The notes beneath the pieces are model-generated. The model made no database searches, was not told where the DNA came from, and saw only the letters and a program-made list of their open reading frames with translations. This document shows positions 30,798-40,264 of a DNA stretch of 64,000 bases, in pieces; position 1 is the first letter of the stretch; the number at the start of each line of letters is the position of its first letter. The stretch is from Megasphaera_A sueciensis. Lineage in GTDB: Bacteria; Bacillota; Negativicutes; Veillonellales; Megasphaeraceae. The translations under genes were made by a program, and so were the position numbers. The stretch covers positions 620,001-684,000 of the forward strand of contig NZ_CP116939.1 of assembly GCF_050219315.1 (NCBI RefSeq), in the 5' to 3' direction.

Positions 30798-32633
30798 ATG
30801 CTTGAAGCGTTAATGAAAAAGAAACATCAAGACGGCCGATTCAAATATCTGTATTGGATATTGATTTTTATTTTTTCCTTGTTGATCAGCCGTCTGATTT
30901 ATTTGCAAATATTTGCCGGGAATTATTATCATTCATTGGCAGAGGGAAACCGCTTGCGCACGATTCCTATAGCAGCTATGCGGGGAGTGATGTATGATCG
31001 CAATGGTCAGATTCTTGTTGGTTCACGACCCAGTTTCATTCTTACCTATGTTCCGACAAAAAAGAACATGCCGGACAGTGAGGTAAAAGAATTATCCCAG
31101 TTATTGAACATTACCCCGGATACGCTGCAGAAAAAAATGAAGAAGATCAACAGTTCTTACGAACCTACGGTTCTTGCACAAGATCTTACGCAGGATGTAG
31201 TTACGAAAATAGAAGAACGCAGAAATGAACTTCCGGGGATTGCCATTGATGTACAGCCTGTTCGATATTATCCTTATAATTCTATGGCCGCCCAAATATT
31301 TGGATATGTTGGACAGATTGATGAAACTGATATGGAACGCATAAAAGGACAGACCGGTGTTACCAGTGTTACCAGTATTGGCAGGGCGGGTCTGGAAGCG
31401 TATTATGATGATTTACTGAGGGGAAAAGATGGCGGTCGTCAGGTAGAAGTGGATGCTGCCGGCAGTCCTGTGAAGGAAATGGATCGCAAAAAATCTATAT
31501 CCGGCCACAACATTCATTTAACGATTGATCTTAATCTGCAAAAAGCAACAGAACAAGCGATGGATTCACAAATAGCGAATGGAATCGGAACGGCAGGTAT
31601 AGCGGCTGTTGCCATAGATCCTAATACAGGTGCTGTTCTGGCGATGGCCAGTCGTCCGGCATATAATCCGAACTGGTTTACCCGGGGGATTACTGAAAAA
31701 GAATGGAAACAAATTAACGATAATCCGGGTCATCCTATGGAAAACCGGGTTATTGCCGGAGAATATCCGCCTGGTTCAACTTTTAAAATTATTGCCGGAA
31801 CCGCAGCATTGGAATTGAAAAAAGTACGTCCCGATGAGTTGATTTTTGACAGTGGTCGTGATTGGCAGGTTAATATGAGAAATGCCGGCGGTGAAGCGTT
31901 TGGCTGGATTAATTTTGAGGAAGCGCTGGCAAAATCCGATAATGTTTACTTTTATGAAATGGGACGGCGTGTCGGAATTGATAAATTAGCTGAATATGCT
32001 AAGATGTTTGGCATGGGCAAAAAAACAGGCATCGCCCTGCGCGGGGAAGCTTCCGGATTGATAGCCAGCGAAGAATACAAGGAGAAGGTGTTTCATCAAG
32101 ATTGGTATCTGGGTGATACATTAAATGCGGCTATCGGGCAAGGCTTCCAACTGGTAACACCGTTACAGGCGGCCATGATCGTTAGTGAAGTTGCAAATGG
32201 CGGCATTCAATATAAACCGTTTTTAGTCAGCCGTATTGACAATCTGGATGGAACTCCGTATAAGATTTTTGCGCCTGAACAGGTGGGGACTTTATCGGTT
32301 TCAAAATCCACGTTGGATTATGTGCGTGAAGGCATGCGCAATGTAGCGGAAGAATCAGGTACAGGCGGCAGTTTATTTGCTGGTTTCCCGATTCAAGTCG
32401 CCGGTAAAACGGGGACGGCCGAAAATTTCGGCGGTTCTGATCATGGTTGGTTTGTTGCCTATGCACCGTATGATCACCCGCGTGTAGTTATCGCTGTTTT
32501 GACGGAACAGGGAGGGTATGGCGTTTCTTCGTCAGGACCTATTGTAAAAGCGATGCTGGAAGCATTTTTCCATTTAGGTACGTATGCAAACTCCGATACG
32601 GGAGCAGCTGCCCCATCTGATAAAAAAAATTAA
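30798..32633 (+). CDS. mrdA: Penicillin-binding protein 2 (transpeptidase of the elongasome)
   Basis: 611 residues. One N-terminal membrane helix (about 18-38), then the dimerisation or pedestal domain containing AAMRGVMYDRNGQIL near 54, and the transpeptidase domain with active-site motif STFK (PPGSTFKI near 325), SDN in KSDNVYFYEMG near 378, and KTGTAENF near 538. It crosslinks peptidoglycan in the periplasm during rod elongation, working with RodA. ACAAGGAG precedes ATG 30798. All three catalytic motifs are intact. Confidence 0.95.
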   Translation: MLEALMKKKHQDGRFKYLYWILIFIFSLLISRLIYLQIFAGNYYHSLAEGNRLRTIPIAAMRGVMYDRNGQILVGSRPSFILTYVPTKKNMPDSEVKELSQLLNITPDTLQKKMKKINSSYEPTVLAQDLTQDVVTKIEERRNELPGIAIDVQPVRYYPYNSMAAQIFGYVGQIDETDMERIKGQTGVTSVTSIGRAGLEAYYDDLLRGKDGGRQVEVDAAGSPVKEMDRKKSISGHNIHLTIDLNLQKATEQAMDSQIANGIGTAGIAAVAIDPNTGAVLAMASRPAYNPNWFTRGITEKEWKQINDNPGHPMENRVIAGEYPPGSTFKIIAGTAALELKKVRPDELIFDSGRDWQVNMRNAGGEAFGWINFEEALAKSDNVYFYEMGRRVGIDKLAEYAKMFGMGKKTGIALRGEASGLIASEEYKEKVFHQDWYLGDTLNAAIGQGFQLVTPLQAAMIVSEVANGGIQYKPFLVSRIDNLDGTPYKIFAPEQVGTLSVSKSTLDYVREGMRNVAEESGTGGSLFAGFPIQVAGKTGTAENFGGSDHGWFVAYAPYDHPRVVIAVLTEQGGYGVSSSGPIVKAMLEAFFHLGTYANSDTGAAAPSDKKN

Positions 32634-32654
32634 TTATAAGAGAGGAGATTTCCC

Positions 32655-33572
32655 ATGTCAGCAATCATTTCTATTGCCTCCGGCAAGGGAGGTGTAGGCA
32701 AGACATTAGTAACTTCAACTTTAGCCATTTCCTTGCAGCGGCATGGCTATTCTGTATTAGCGGTTGATGCTGATATGGGATTACGGAATCTGGATTTGAT
32801 GTTTGGTGTACAAGATGAAATTTTATATGATGCTGTAGATATAATAAAACAGCGGTGTCTTCCGAACAACGCAATTCTTGCAGTTTCTCCCGGCTTGGAT
32901 TTTTTAGCGGCTAGTCAAAAACATACATGGGAAAAAATTGATGCCTCCTCCTATCAATACGTGCTGGAAGATTTAGCCGAACATTACGATTATGTTTTAT
33001 TGGATTGTCCGCCTGGCCGAGGGCAGGCATATAAAAAAGCGGTGGCTATAGCGGATTATATATTTTTCGTTGTAGAACCGACTTGGACTTCTATGCGGGA
33101 TACGTCACGAGTAATGCAATTCTGCGATAAGCACAAAAAATTTAATTATGCCATATTACTCAATAATTTTTATCAGCCTTCCGATGCCTTTGTTTCCGTC
33201 CGTACCATGTTGGATATGCTGGATCCAGAACATTTAGCCGGCATATTGCCGCATAGTGATGTAATACAGAGGGCCGCGCAGCAAGGTACGTTAGTGGCTG
33301 TCCCTGAAAGCAACCCTTTTTTTAAATCTTTGGAACGTACATTGGTTTACATAAAAAAAGGAACAGAACTGCCAATTTCCGATTTGGAAGCGTTATTGCC
33401 GAACGCCCCTGATATAGCACTGCCGCAGGAAGAAACAGCCATATCTGAAGATGAAATTGCGGTGGAAGAGGGATCTGCATTGACAAAGCAAAATATAGAA
33501 AAAAAGTCTGCCGGACTTTCTTTGCGGCAGCGACGCCAAGAATCTTGGTCATGGCGTCGTTACCGTCGTTAG
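32655..33572 (+). CDS. MinD-like ParA-family ATPase with an Arg/Trp-rich tail
   Basis: 305 residues, longer than typical MinD (about 265). The deviant Walker A SGKGGVGKT is at about 9-17, the switch-I region ADMGLRNLD near 42 (MinD consensus), and the Walker B-like LLDCPPG near 116. The C-terminus is an acidic stretch and then a very basic end, SLRQRRQESWSWRRYRR, which may bind membrane in place of the MinD amphipathic helix. Neither minC nor minE is present between PBP2 and rodA. MinD proper, or a FlhG-like positioning ATPase, are the options; no flagellar genes are seen. Confidence 0.75.
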   Translation: MSAIISIASGKGGVGKTLVTSTLAISLQRHGYSVLAVDADMGLRNLDLMFGVQDEILYDAVDIIKQRCLPNNAILAVSPGLDFLAASQKHTWEKIDASSYQYVLEDLAEHYDYVLLDCPPGRGQAYKKAVAIADYIFFVVEPTWTSMRDTSRVMQFCDKHKKFNYAILLNNFYQPSDAFVSVRTMLDMLDPEHLAGILPHSDVIQRAAQQGTLVAVPESNPFFKSLERTLVYIKKGTELPISDLEALLPNAPDIALPQEETAISEDEIAVEEGSALTKQNIEKKSAGLSLRQRRQESWSWRRYRR

Positions 33573-33582
33573 GAGTGTAAAC

Positions 33583-34695
33583 ATGTTTAGCCTTTTTAAT
33601 AAGCGAGAATGGAAAAGTTTAGATAAAGTAATGCTGGGTGCCTGTATACTGCTTGTATGTGTGAGTTTATGCATTATCGGCAGTGCTACACATATTAATA
33701 AGGGGGCCATTAATTATGATTTTGTTATACGCCAAGGGGGATTTTTTATTGTAAATCTTCTCATCATATTAGGCGTTTGCCGATTTGACTATAAAAAATT
33801 GAAACGATTCGCCGTACCTCTATATGTTATTAATTTATTAATGCTGGTAGCTGTAATGTTTTTAGGCAAGTCAGCGTTGGGGGCGCAGCGTTGGATTCAG
33901 ATGGGACCCATTACCGTCCAGCCTTCAGAGTTTTCAAAGTTGATTATGATCATATGTTTGGCCGCACTTCTTTCCGATCATATGGATGATTTGCATTCTT
34001 ATAAAAAACTGTTTCCGATTGCTCTGTTCGTCGGTATTCCTTTTTTACTTGTCTTAAAACAACCGGATTTAGGTACTAGTTTAGTTTTTCTGGCAATTAC
34101 CTTAGGCATGTTGTTTATTGCTAATATTAATATGAAACTTTTACGCAATATTTTCGCTGCTTGTATTGTATTGGCACCGATTAGCTGGTTCTTTATGAAA
34201 GATTATCAAAAGTCACGTATTCTGGTATTTTTGGATCCCAATAGTGATCCTTTCGGCGCAGGATATCATATTATCCAATCAAAAATTGCCATAGGATCGG
34301 GAATGTTTTTTGGAAAGGGTTTATTCCAGGGTACACAGAGCCAGCTGAATTTTTTGCCTGAAAATCACACTGATTTTATATTTTCTGTCATTGGTGAAGA
34401 GTTAGGCTTTTTAGGATGCATTTTTATTTTAGCGCTATATTTTATTTTGGTATATCGGGCGCTCATAACAGCAAAGGATTGTAAAGATAGTTTCGGCATG
34501 CTGGTTGCTGTCGGTATTTTGTCAATGTGGTCCTTTCAAATTTTGATCAATGTAGGGATGACCTGCGGCATCATGCCGGTTACCGGTATTCCTTTACCCT
34601 TTATGAGTTATGGGGTAAGTGCTTTAACTACAAACATGATGTCTTTAGGATTGCTTCTCAGCATATATCGAAGACAACAGACTATGATTTTTTAA
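33583..34695 (+). CDS. rodA: Rod shape-determining protein RodA (SEDS glycosyltransferase)
   Basis: 370 residues with about ten membrane helices. SEDS signatures are present: GSATHINKGAINYDF region near 27, SALGAQRWIQMGPITVQPSE near 96 (GxxRW), KQPDLGTSLVF near 158, and the C-terminal GITGIPLPFMSYG-type segment (VTGIPLPFMSYG near 327). It polymerises glycan strands for elongation together with PBP2. It starts 10 bases after the MinD-like gene. Differentiation from FtsW rests on the mreBCD-PBP2 context. Confidence 0.93.
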   Translation: MFSLFNKREWKSLDKVMLGACILLVCVSLCIIGSATHINKGAINYDFVIRQGGFFIVNLLIILGVCRFDYKKLKRFAVPLYVINLLMLVAVMFLGKSALGAQRWIQMGPITVQPSEFSKLIMIICLAALLSDHMDDLHSYKKLFPIALFVGIPFLLVLKQPDLGTSLVFLAITLGMLFIANINMKLLRNIFAACIVLAPISWFFMKDYQKSRILVFLDPNSDPFGAGYHIIQSKIAIGSGMFFGKGLFQGTQSQLNFLPENHTDFIFSVIGEELGFLGCIFILALYFILVYRALITAKDCKDSFGMLVAVGILSMWSFQILINVGMTCGIMPVTGIPLPFMSYGVSALTTNMMSLGLLLSIYRRQQTMIF

Positions 34696-34708
34696 AGGAG
34701 GTTGCACC

Positions 34709-36598
34709 GTGTCTCATACGGTACATATAGATCCCATTCTTTTGGGAAAAGTCAGTAAACCCGCCAGATATATCGGTGGGGAATGGAATAGTGTGGTTAA
34801 GGACCACCATGCAGTGAAATTAACAGTAGCATATGCATTTCCTGATGTATATGAAGTCAGCATGAGTCATTTAGGATTACGAATCTTATATGCATTATTA
34901 AACGAGCGAACCGATGTTGCCGCTGAACGGGTATATGCACCTTGGCCCGATATGGAAGAACTTATGCTGGATAAAAAATATCCTTTATTTACGTTGGAGA
35001 CCAAAACATGGGTTCGTGATTTTGATATAGTCGGATTTACTCTCCAATATGAAATGAGTTTTTCTAATATATTAAATATGCTTTATTTAGCAGGTATTCC
35101 CATGCTTTCAAAAGAGCGGGGAGAAGATATGCCCCTTATTATAGCAGGCGGTCCTTGTGCTTTTAATGCGGAACCTTTGGCTGATTACATTGATGTATTT
35201 TGTCTGGGAGAATCGGAAGAATCCGTACAGTTGCTGGCAGATACCGTTATTGCATGGAAAGAAAGTGGAAAACCGGGCGGTAAAAAAGGATTACTGAAGA
35301 CTCTTGCAGGTCAGCAGGGAAATTATATCCCGGCCTTTTATCATGTTTGCTATGATGCGAATGGCAATTTTGTATCTTTGACACCCTCTGAACCGGAAGC
35401 AAAGGCATGTATTCAAAAATGTATTGTGGCTGATGAAGAACATGTCTTTTTCCCCACTAAACCGATTGTTCCCAATATTGATATTGTGCATAATCGTGCC
35501 GTTCTTGAACTATTCCGCGGCTGCAGCCGTGGTTGCCGGTTTTGTCAGGCAGGCATGTTATATCGTCCTGTCCGGGAAAAGACTCCGGAACATTTGCTTC
35601 ATTTGGCAAAAGAAATGATTGCTAATTCCGGATATAATGAAATATCTCTTATGAGTCTCAGTTCTGCTGACTATTCTTGTTTAAGCGAATTAGTGGACAT
35701 GCTGTTGCAGGAATTCGAAGGGAAAAAGGTCAGTGTCAGTTTGCCTTCACTTCGTGTCGACAGTTTTTCGGTCGATATTGCAAAAAAAGTACAGCAAGTA
35801 CGTAAAAGTGGGTTGACTTTTGCTCCGGAGGCAGGAACACAGCGATTGCGTGATGTTATCAATAAAGGCGTAACGGAAGAAAATCTGCTGGCAGCTTGTG
35901 AAAATGCTTTTAAAAATGGATGGTCTACCGTCAAATTATATTTTATGATGGGGCTTCCTACTGAAACAGATGAAGATTTAGCCGGTATTGCTGATTTGGC
36001 ATATAAAGTTCTGAATTTATATCGTAAAGTAACAGGAAAAAATAATGGCCGCGTTACCGTAAGCGTTTCCAGTTTTGTGCCAAAATCCCATACTGCTTTC
36101 CAGTGGTTCGGTCAGCTGCCTATCGAAGAAATTCGGCGTAAACAAGAATATATCAAGACGTTGATTCGAGATAAACATATTATCTATCATTACCATGATG
36201 CCAAAACCGGACATATAGAGGCCGCTTTTGCACGAGGCGACCGCCGGTTGGGAAGCGTACTCATGGAGGCTTGGAAATTAGGAGCTAAATTTGACGGCTG
36301 GTCTGAATTTTTTAATTATGATCGATGGCTTCAAGCTTTTGCCAATGCGGGTGTTGATCCCGATTATTATGCGGCACGTTCACGAGACATAAACGAGGCA
36401 CTGCCCTGGGCTCATTTATCAAACGGTGCCGTTAAACCTTTCTTACAACGCGAGTGGCAGCGGGCTGCTTCCGGTGAATTGACCCCTGACTGCAGACATT
36501 TATCATGTACGGGATGTGGTGTTTGTCCTTCTTTACATGTTCATGTTATTGATAACAAGGAGGGACGAGATAATGAAAAGACTTCGTTTAGCTGTTAA
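34709..36598 (+). CDS. Radical SAM protein, TIGR03960 family (B12-binding-like N-terminus)
   Basis: 629 residues. The N-terminal region (about 30-200) resembles the B12-binding fold, including VYEVSMSHLGLRILYALLN. The radical SAM core follows with its cluster motif CSRGCRFCQAG near residue 273. A C-terminal Cys-rich end, CRHLSCTGCGVCPSLHVH, may hold another metal site. The reaction is unknown; in many Firmicutes the protein is next to or fused with a DUF2344 protein and near rng, as here. The start is GTG 34709 after AAAGGAGG. Confidence 0.9.
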   Translation: MSHTVHIDPILLGKVSKPARYIGGEWNSVVKDHHAVKLTVAYAFPDVYEVSMSHLGLRILYALLNERTDVAAERVYAPWPDMEELMLDKKYPLFTLETKTWVRDFDIVGFTLQYEMSFSNILNMLYLAGIPMLSKERGEDMPLIIAGGPCAFNAEPLADYIDVFCLGESEESVQLLADTVIAWKESGKPGGKKGLLKTLAGQQGNYIPAFYHVCYDANGNFVSLTPSEPEAKACIQKCIVADEEHVFFPTKPIVPNIDIVHNRAVLELFRGCSRGCRFCQAGMLYRPVREKTPEHLLHLAKEMIANSGYNEISLMSLSSADYSCLSELVDMLLQEFEGKKVSVSLPSLRVDSFSVDIAKKVQQVRKSGLTFAPEAGTQRLRDVINKGVTEENLLAACENAFKNGWSTVKLYFMMGLPTETDEDLAGIADLAYKVLNLYRKVTGKNNGRVTVSVSSFVPKSHTAFQWFGQLPIEEIRRKQEYIKTLIRDKHIIYHYHDAKTGHIEAAFARGDRRLGSVLMEAWKLGAKFDGWSEFFNYDRWLQAFANAGVDPDYYAARSRDINEALPWAHLSNGAVKPFLQREWQRAASGELTPDCRHLSCTGCGVCPSLHVHVIDNKEGRDNEKTSFSC

Positions 36599-37286
36599 AA
36601 AAGAAAACGCACTCCGGTTTCTTTCTCATTTGGATTTTGCCAGAACCGTACGGTATATTATTATTCGTGCGGGTATTCCTATTTGTTATTCGGAAGGATT
36701 TAATCCTCATATGAAAATCAGTTTTGCTTCTGCATTAGGTGTAGGGGTGGCTGCCGACATTGAATATATGGATATGGAACTTACCGAAGAGATCCCGACA
36801 GCGGAAGTAATCCGCAGAATGAATGAAAAATCTTCTCAGGGATTTGCCGTTCTAAAGGGAGTTTATGTGGATGAAAAAGCTCCCAAATTAATGGCTATGG
36901 CTAATTATGCTGTCTACGACTTATCCGGTCCATTATCAGAAAACATGAATCAAGAAGAATTAAATACATTATTGGAAACGTTTAATCAAAAGGACAATAT
37001 TATGTATGAACGATGTTCTCCTAAAACGCATCGAAAACGCATGATCGATGTAAAAGAACATGTTGTAGAACCTATAACAGGTACTATTGTCGGAGATACG
37101 GTTTCGATCCGCATCGGCATACTTCAAAATGAAAATGGTGCGATTAAACCAGGTCAGGTATGGGAAGTGTTGTGCAATCAGTTTGCTATGAAAGCAACCG
37201 CTGACATGATGCTGGCTAGACGCATCGGTATTTTTCATCGTGCAGAAGGTATTTGTTATTCTTTATTTGACGTATCTGATACCTAA
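36573..37286 (+). CDS. DUF2344 (TIGR03936) family protein, partner of the radical SAM protein
   Basis: 237 residues from ATG 36573 behind AAGGAGGG at about 36557. An upstream frame extension is rejected because it has no ribosome site. The N-terminus LRLAVKKENALRFLSHLDFAR and SEGFNPHMKISFASALGVG are family hallmarks. It overlaps the end of the radical SAM gene by 26 bases, and in other bacteria the two are fused, so they probably act together. The function is unknown; links to ribosome or RNA metabolism are suggested only by the neighbouring rng. Confidence 0.88.
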   Translation: MKRLRLAVKKENALRFLSHLDFARTVRYIIIRAGIPICYSEGFNPHMKISFASALGVGVAADIEYMDMELTEEIPTAEVIRRMNEKSSQGFAVLKGVYVDEKAPKLMAMANYAVYDLSGPLSENMNQEELNTLLETFNQKDNIMYERCSPKTHRKRMIDVKEHVVEPITGTIVGDTVSIRIGILQNENGAIKPGQVWEVLCNQFAMKATADMMLARRIGIFHRAEGICYSLFDVSDT

Positions 37287-37321
37287 ATCTGTTTTTATTC
37301 TTTTGCAAAGGTGTGTAACTC

Positions 37322-38761
37322 ATGAAAATGCTTATAGGCAACGTTATGGCAGAAGAAACGCGTATGGCTGTCGTGGAAGAGGGTGTATTGCGTGATTTCG
37401 CCATTGAACGAGATGATGAAACCCATATAGTCAACAATATATATAAAGGTGTTATCAAAAATATACTGCCGGCTATGCAGGCTGCCTTTGTTGATCTAGG
37501 CCGTAAAAAAAATGCATTTCTGTATTTAGGCGATATATTTCCTCGTGCCGCCACAAAGGAAGAGATACAGCAAACGCATATCTCCGTAGGGCAAAACATT
37601 CTTGTCCAAGTAATCAAAGAAGAAACGGATACGAAAGGACCAAAAGTTACTGCTAATATTAGTCTTGCCGGGCGTTATGGTGTACTCATGCCGACAGTAG
37701 ATTATATCGGGGTATCGAAAAAAATCCGCGATGAAGCGGAACGAACCCGTCTGCGTACCATCGTAGAATCTGTGAAACCTGGGGGAATGGGGTTAATTAT
37801 CAGAACCGTAGCCAAAGGTGTAGATGAAGAAGAATTGCTGCACGATATACATTACCTTCTTGGTACGTGGGCGGGGATACAGCGTCGTTATAAATTAGCT
37901 AAAAAACCAACCTTGTTATATCGTGAAGCTGATTTAGTAATGCGTATGATTCGTGATTATTTTACATTTGACGTAAAAAAAGTAATTGTTGATGACAAAG
38001 ATTCCTATGAACGCATATGTCAGCTTTTTACAGGTACCAAAGAGTCATGGCTGGGACGTATCGAATATTACGAAGGCCAGCAGCCTGTATTCGAAGCTTA
38101 TCAAATTGAGGAAGAAGTACGGCGGTTGAAATATCGGAAAGTAACACTTCCTTCAGGAGCGACGTTAGTTTTTGACCGAACAGAAGCGCTGACAGTTATT
38201 GATGTAAACTCGGGAAAATATACAGGAAACAGCACTGTTCAAGATACTATTTTTTATGTTAACAAAGAAGCTGCTGTGGAAATTTCCAGGCAGTTGCGGC
38301 TTCGTGATATTGGCGGCATTATTATTATTGATTTTATTGACATGGCGCTGCCTTTCCAGCGTGAAGAAATACTGCGGATTTTAGAACGAGAAACCGCTGC
38401 CGACAGGATGAAAACACGTGTTTTAGGTATGACAGCACTGAATTTGGTAGAAATTACCCGAAAAAAATCACGGCAGGGACTTCATCAAGTCCAATTCAGT
38501 TCCTGCGACGTATGTGGAGGAACAGGATACTTATATTCCCCCGAATCTGTTGCCATCCAAATAATTCGTCGGTTGCGTGATATGGTACATGTTCGTCATA
38601 TCAAAGGAAATTTATTAATTCAAGCACATCGGGATGTGTTATCTATTTTACAAAATAAAAAGCGTAAAGCCGCTATGGAACGGGAACTGGCACGTTCGTT
38701 GTTTTTTGAAGAAAGTACTCATGCGAATCGTGAAGTTTTTACCATTTTATCTCATGATTAA
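37322..38761 (+). CDS. rng: Ribonuclease G (Rne/Rng family)
   Basis: 479 residues. An S1 domain (about 35-120, with IYKGVIKNILPAMQAAFVDLG) precedes the RNase H-like and DNase I-like catalytic regions, with metal-binding aspartates in VIDVNSGKYTG near 297 and IIIIDFIDM near 336. The Zn-link CDVCGGTGYL is near 396. RNase G/E enzymes process rRNA and degrade mRNA. It lacks the long scaffold tail of RNase E. It follows the radical SAM/DUF2344 pair by 35 bases. Confidence 0.93.
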   Translation: MKMLIGNVMAEETRMAVVEEGVLRDFAIERDDETHIVNNIYKGVIKNILPAMQAAFVDLGRKKNAFLYLGDIFPRAATKEEIQQTHISVGQNILVQVIKEETDTKGPKVTANISLAGRYGVLMPTVDYIGVSKKIRDEAERTRLRTIVESVKPGGMGLIIRTVAKGVDEEELLHDIHYLLGTWAGIQRRYKLAKKPTLLYREADLVMRMIRDYFTFDVKKVIVDDKDSYERICQLFTGTKESWLGRIEYYEGQQPVFEAYQIEEEVRRLKYRKVTLPSGATLVFDRTEALTVIDVNSGKYTGNSTVQDTIFYVNKEAAVEISRQLRLRDIGGIIIIDFIDMALPFQREEILRILERETAADRMKTRVLGMTALNLVEITRKKSRQGLHQVQFSSCDVCGGTGYLYSPESVAIQIIRRLRDMVHVRHIKGNLLIQAHRDVLSILQNKKRKAAMERELARSLFFEESTHANREVFTILSHD

Positions 38762-38808
38762 TCCGATGATAAATGAATATTCACTGTAAAACACCTGCAG
38801 GGGGGACT

Positions 38809-40182
38809 ATGATACGATATCTTTTGGCTTTCTTCATAGGCTTTATTTGTTTTTTCCAGGCAGTACCTATTACTGCCTATGCGCAGCAGCCTTCTGGCCC
38901 GCACATAGGCAGTAAATTAGATAAGGCGTATAAACAATATATCTGCGCATGGGCATCGTTAGCCGCGTATGATGGGCGCGTGCAAGAATTGGCTCGTTCC
39001 GAACTGTCACAGCATGGCTGGAATGTTATCGGGTTTCACCGCAATACAGATAAAGCGGATGCAAAATTTTATCTTATCGGGGGCACATCTGCTCAAACCG
39101 GGGATAAAATGCAGATTTTGGCGATAGCCGGAACTGAAAATGACAAAGACGTTGCGTCAGATATAAAATTTCGCAAGGTCCCTTTTGGCGGCACTGCACT
39201 TGCTGCATTTAATACTATTACCGATAGCGGACATAGTACTACATCACAAGTGCCTATGGTTCATCAAGGGTTTAACGAATATATGAACACTGTATTTTCT
39301 ACTCCCGTGGGCAAGGAAGGAAATCCCCTGGGAGAAAGCCTTGCAGATGGACTTAAAAATAATCCGAAAGAACATATATTGCTGACTGGGCATAGCTTAG
39401 GCGGCGCAGTAGCTACCTTAATGGCAGCGAGGCTTATTGATATCGGAGTACCGGCCGGGCAAATTGAAGTTATTACATTTGGAGCTCCCGCAGTAGGAAA
39501 CCAAGCATTTTCCGATATATACGGAAAAGAGCTATTACTGGATCGTGTTGTAATAAAAAATGATCCGGTAAAGGGAGTATTGCAAACGATCACTTCCGGT
39601 GAATATAAACAATTAGGTGAAAAAACAGAATGGTACCGGAATCCAAATTCTGACCGATTTTTTCATGCTGTTGCACTTTATGCGGATGCCGCATTACGAA
39701 ATTACTATGATATCAAAAATAGCGTTCCTGCTGAGGTAAATAAAATAGTTGGTAGTATTGCGGACTCACCGGTTGTTTATGCTGGGCCTATTTCGTTTCA
39801 ACTTGATGAATGTATTCAAAATGATGAAAGATATATACGGCAAGTTGTACAAGATGAACTGCGCAGAAAATTTTCCGGCCATATTATTTTTTCATCAGGT
39901 AAGGCTCGGAGTTTGGAAACCGTGTGTACAGAAGCTGCTGTTGCTGGCTATTCTTACATTTTGTTGGATTTCATCAAGGGCGTACGGATGAAAAATACAC
40001 CATACCGATTTAAACTATCATTTTTAGAGGAAGTTTTTGATACTGCGGGAAATTTAGTAACAACGAGCGAATCCATTACAGATACAGCAGAGATGACACC
40101 TATTGAAGCGGTATTATATCTTCAAGCAAAAGCGCAGGTTTCTTTGCCGATGTTATCGCATCGGGAGAAAAAAACAGCTTAA
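38809..40182 (+). CDS. Secreted class 3 lipase
   Basis: About 457 residues. ATG 38809 is preferred because GGGGG lies just upstream and because it gives a clean signal peptide (about 1-26, ending ITAYA-QQ). The nucleophile elbow GHSLGGAVAT is near residue 193; ITFGAPAVGNQ follows near 224, the acidic residue is in NDPVKG near 250, and the histidine in RFFHAVALY near 285. This is the Ser-Asp-His triad of alpha/beta-hydrolase class 3 lipases acting on triacylglycerols or phospholipids. The region after about 325 is not part of the lipase fold and is unrecognised. The product should reach the periplasm, outer membrane or medium. Confidence 0.8.
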   Translation: MIRYLLAFFIGFICFFQAVPITAYAQQPSGPHIGSKLDKAYKQYICAWASLAAYDGRVQELARSELSQHGWNVIGFHRNTDKADAKFYLIGGTSAQTGDKMQILAIAGTENDKDVASDIKFRKVPFGGTALAAFNTITDSGHSTTSQVPMVHQGFNEYMNTVFSTPVGKEGNPLGESLADGLKNNPKEHILLTGHSLGGAVATLMAARLIDIGVPAGQIEVITFGAPAVGNQAFSDIYGKELLLDRVVIKNDPVKGVLQTITSGEYKQLGEKTEWYRNPNSDRFFHAVALYADAALRNYYDIKNSVPAEVNKIVGSIADSPVVYAGPISFQLDECIQNDERYIRQVVQDELRRKFSGHIIFSSGKARSLETVCTEAAVAGYSYILLDFIKGVRMKNTPYRFKLSFLEEVFDTAGNLVTTSESITDTAEMTPIEAVLYLQAKAQVSLPMLSHREKKTA

Positions 40183-40185
40183 AAA

Positions 40186-40251
40186 GACCGGACATGCAAC
40201 GTACGGCAGAGTAAAAAACTCTTCAAGGGTACGTTGCATTCCGGCCTTTTT
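40186..40251. terminator. Terminator between convergent lipase and SIMPL genes
   Basis: The arm from 40186 (GACCGGACATGCAACGTAC) pairs with the arm 40229-40246 (GTACGTTGCATTCCGGCC) apart from one or two mismatches, followed by TTTTT. On the other strand the run of As before 40186 gives a T tail for the gene at 40265. Confidence 0.85.
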
Positions 40252-40264
40252 GCACTCTATTGAC

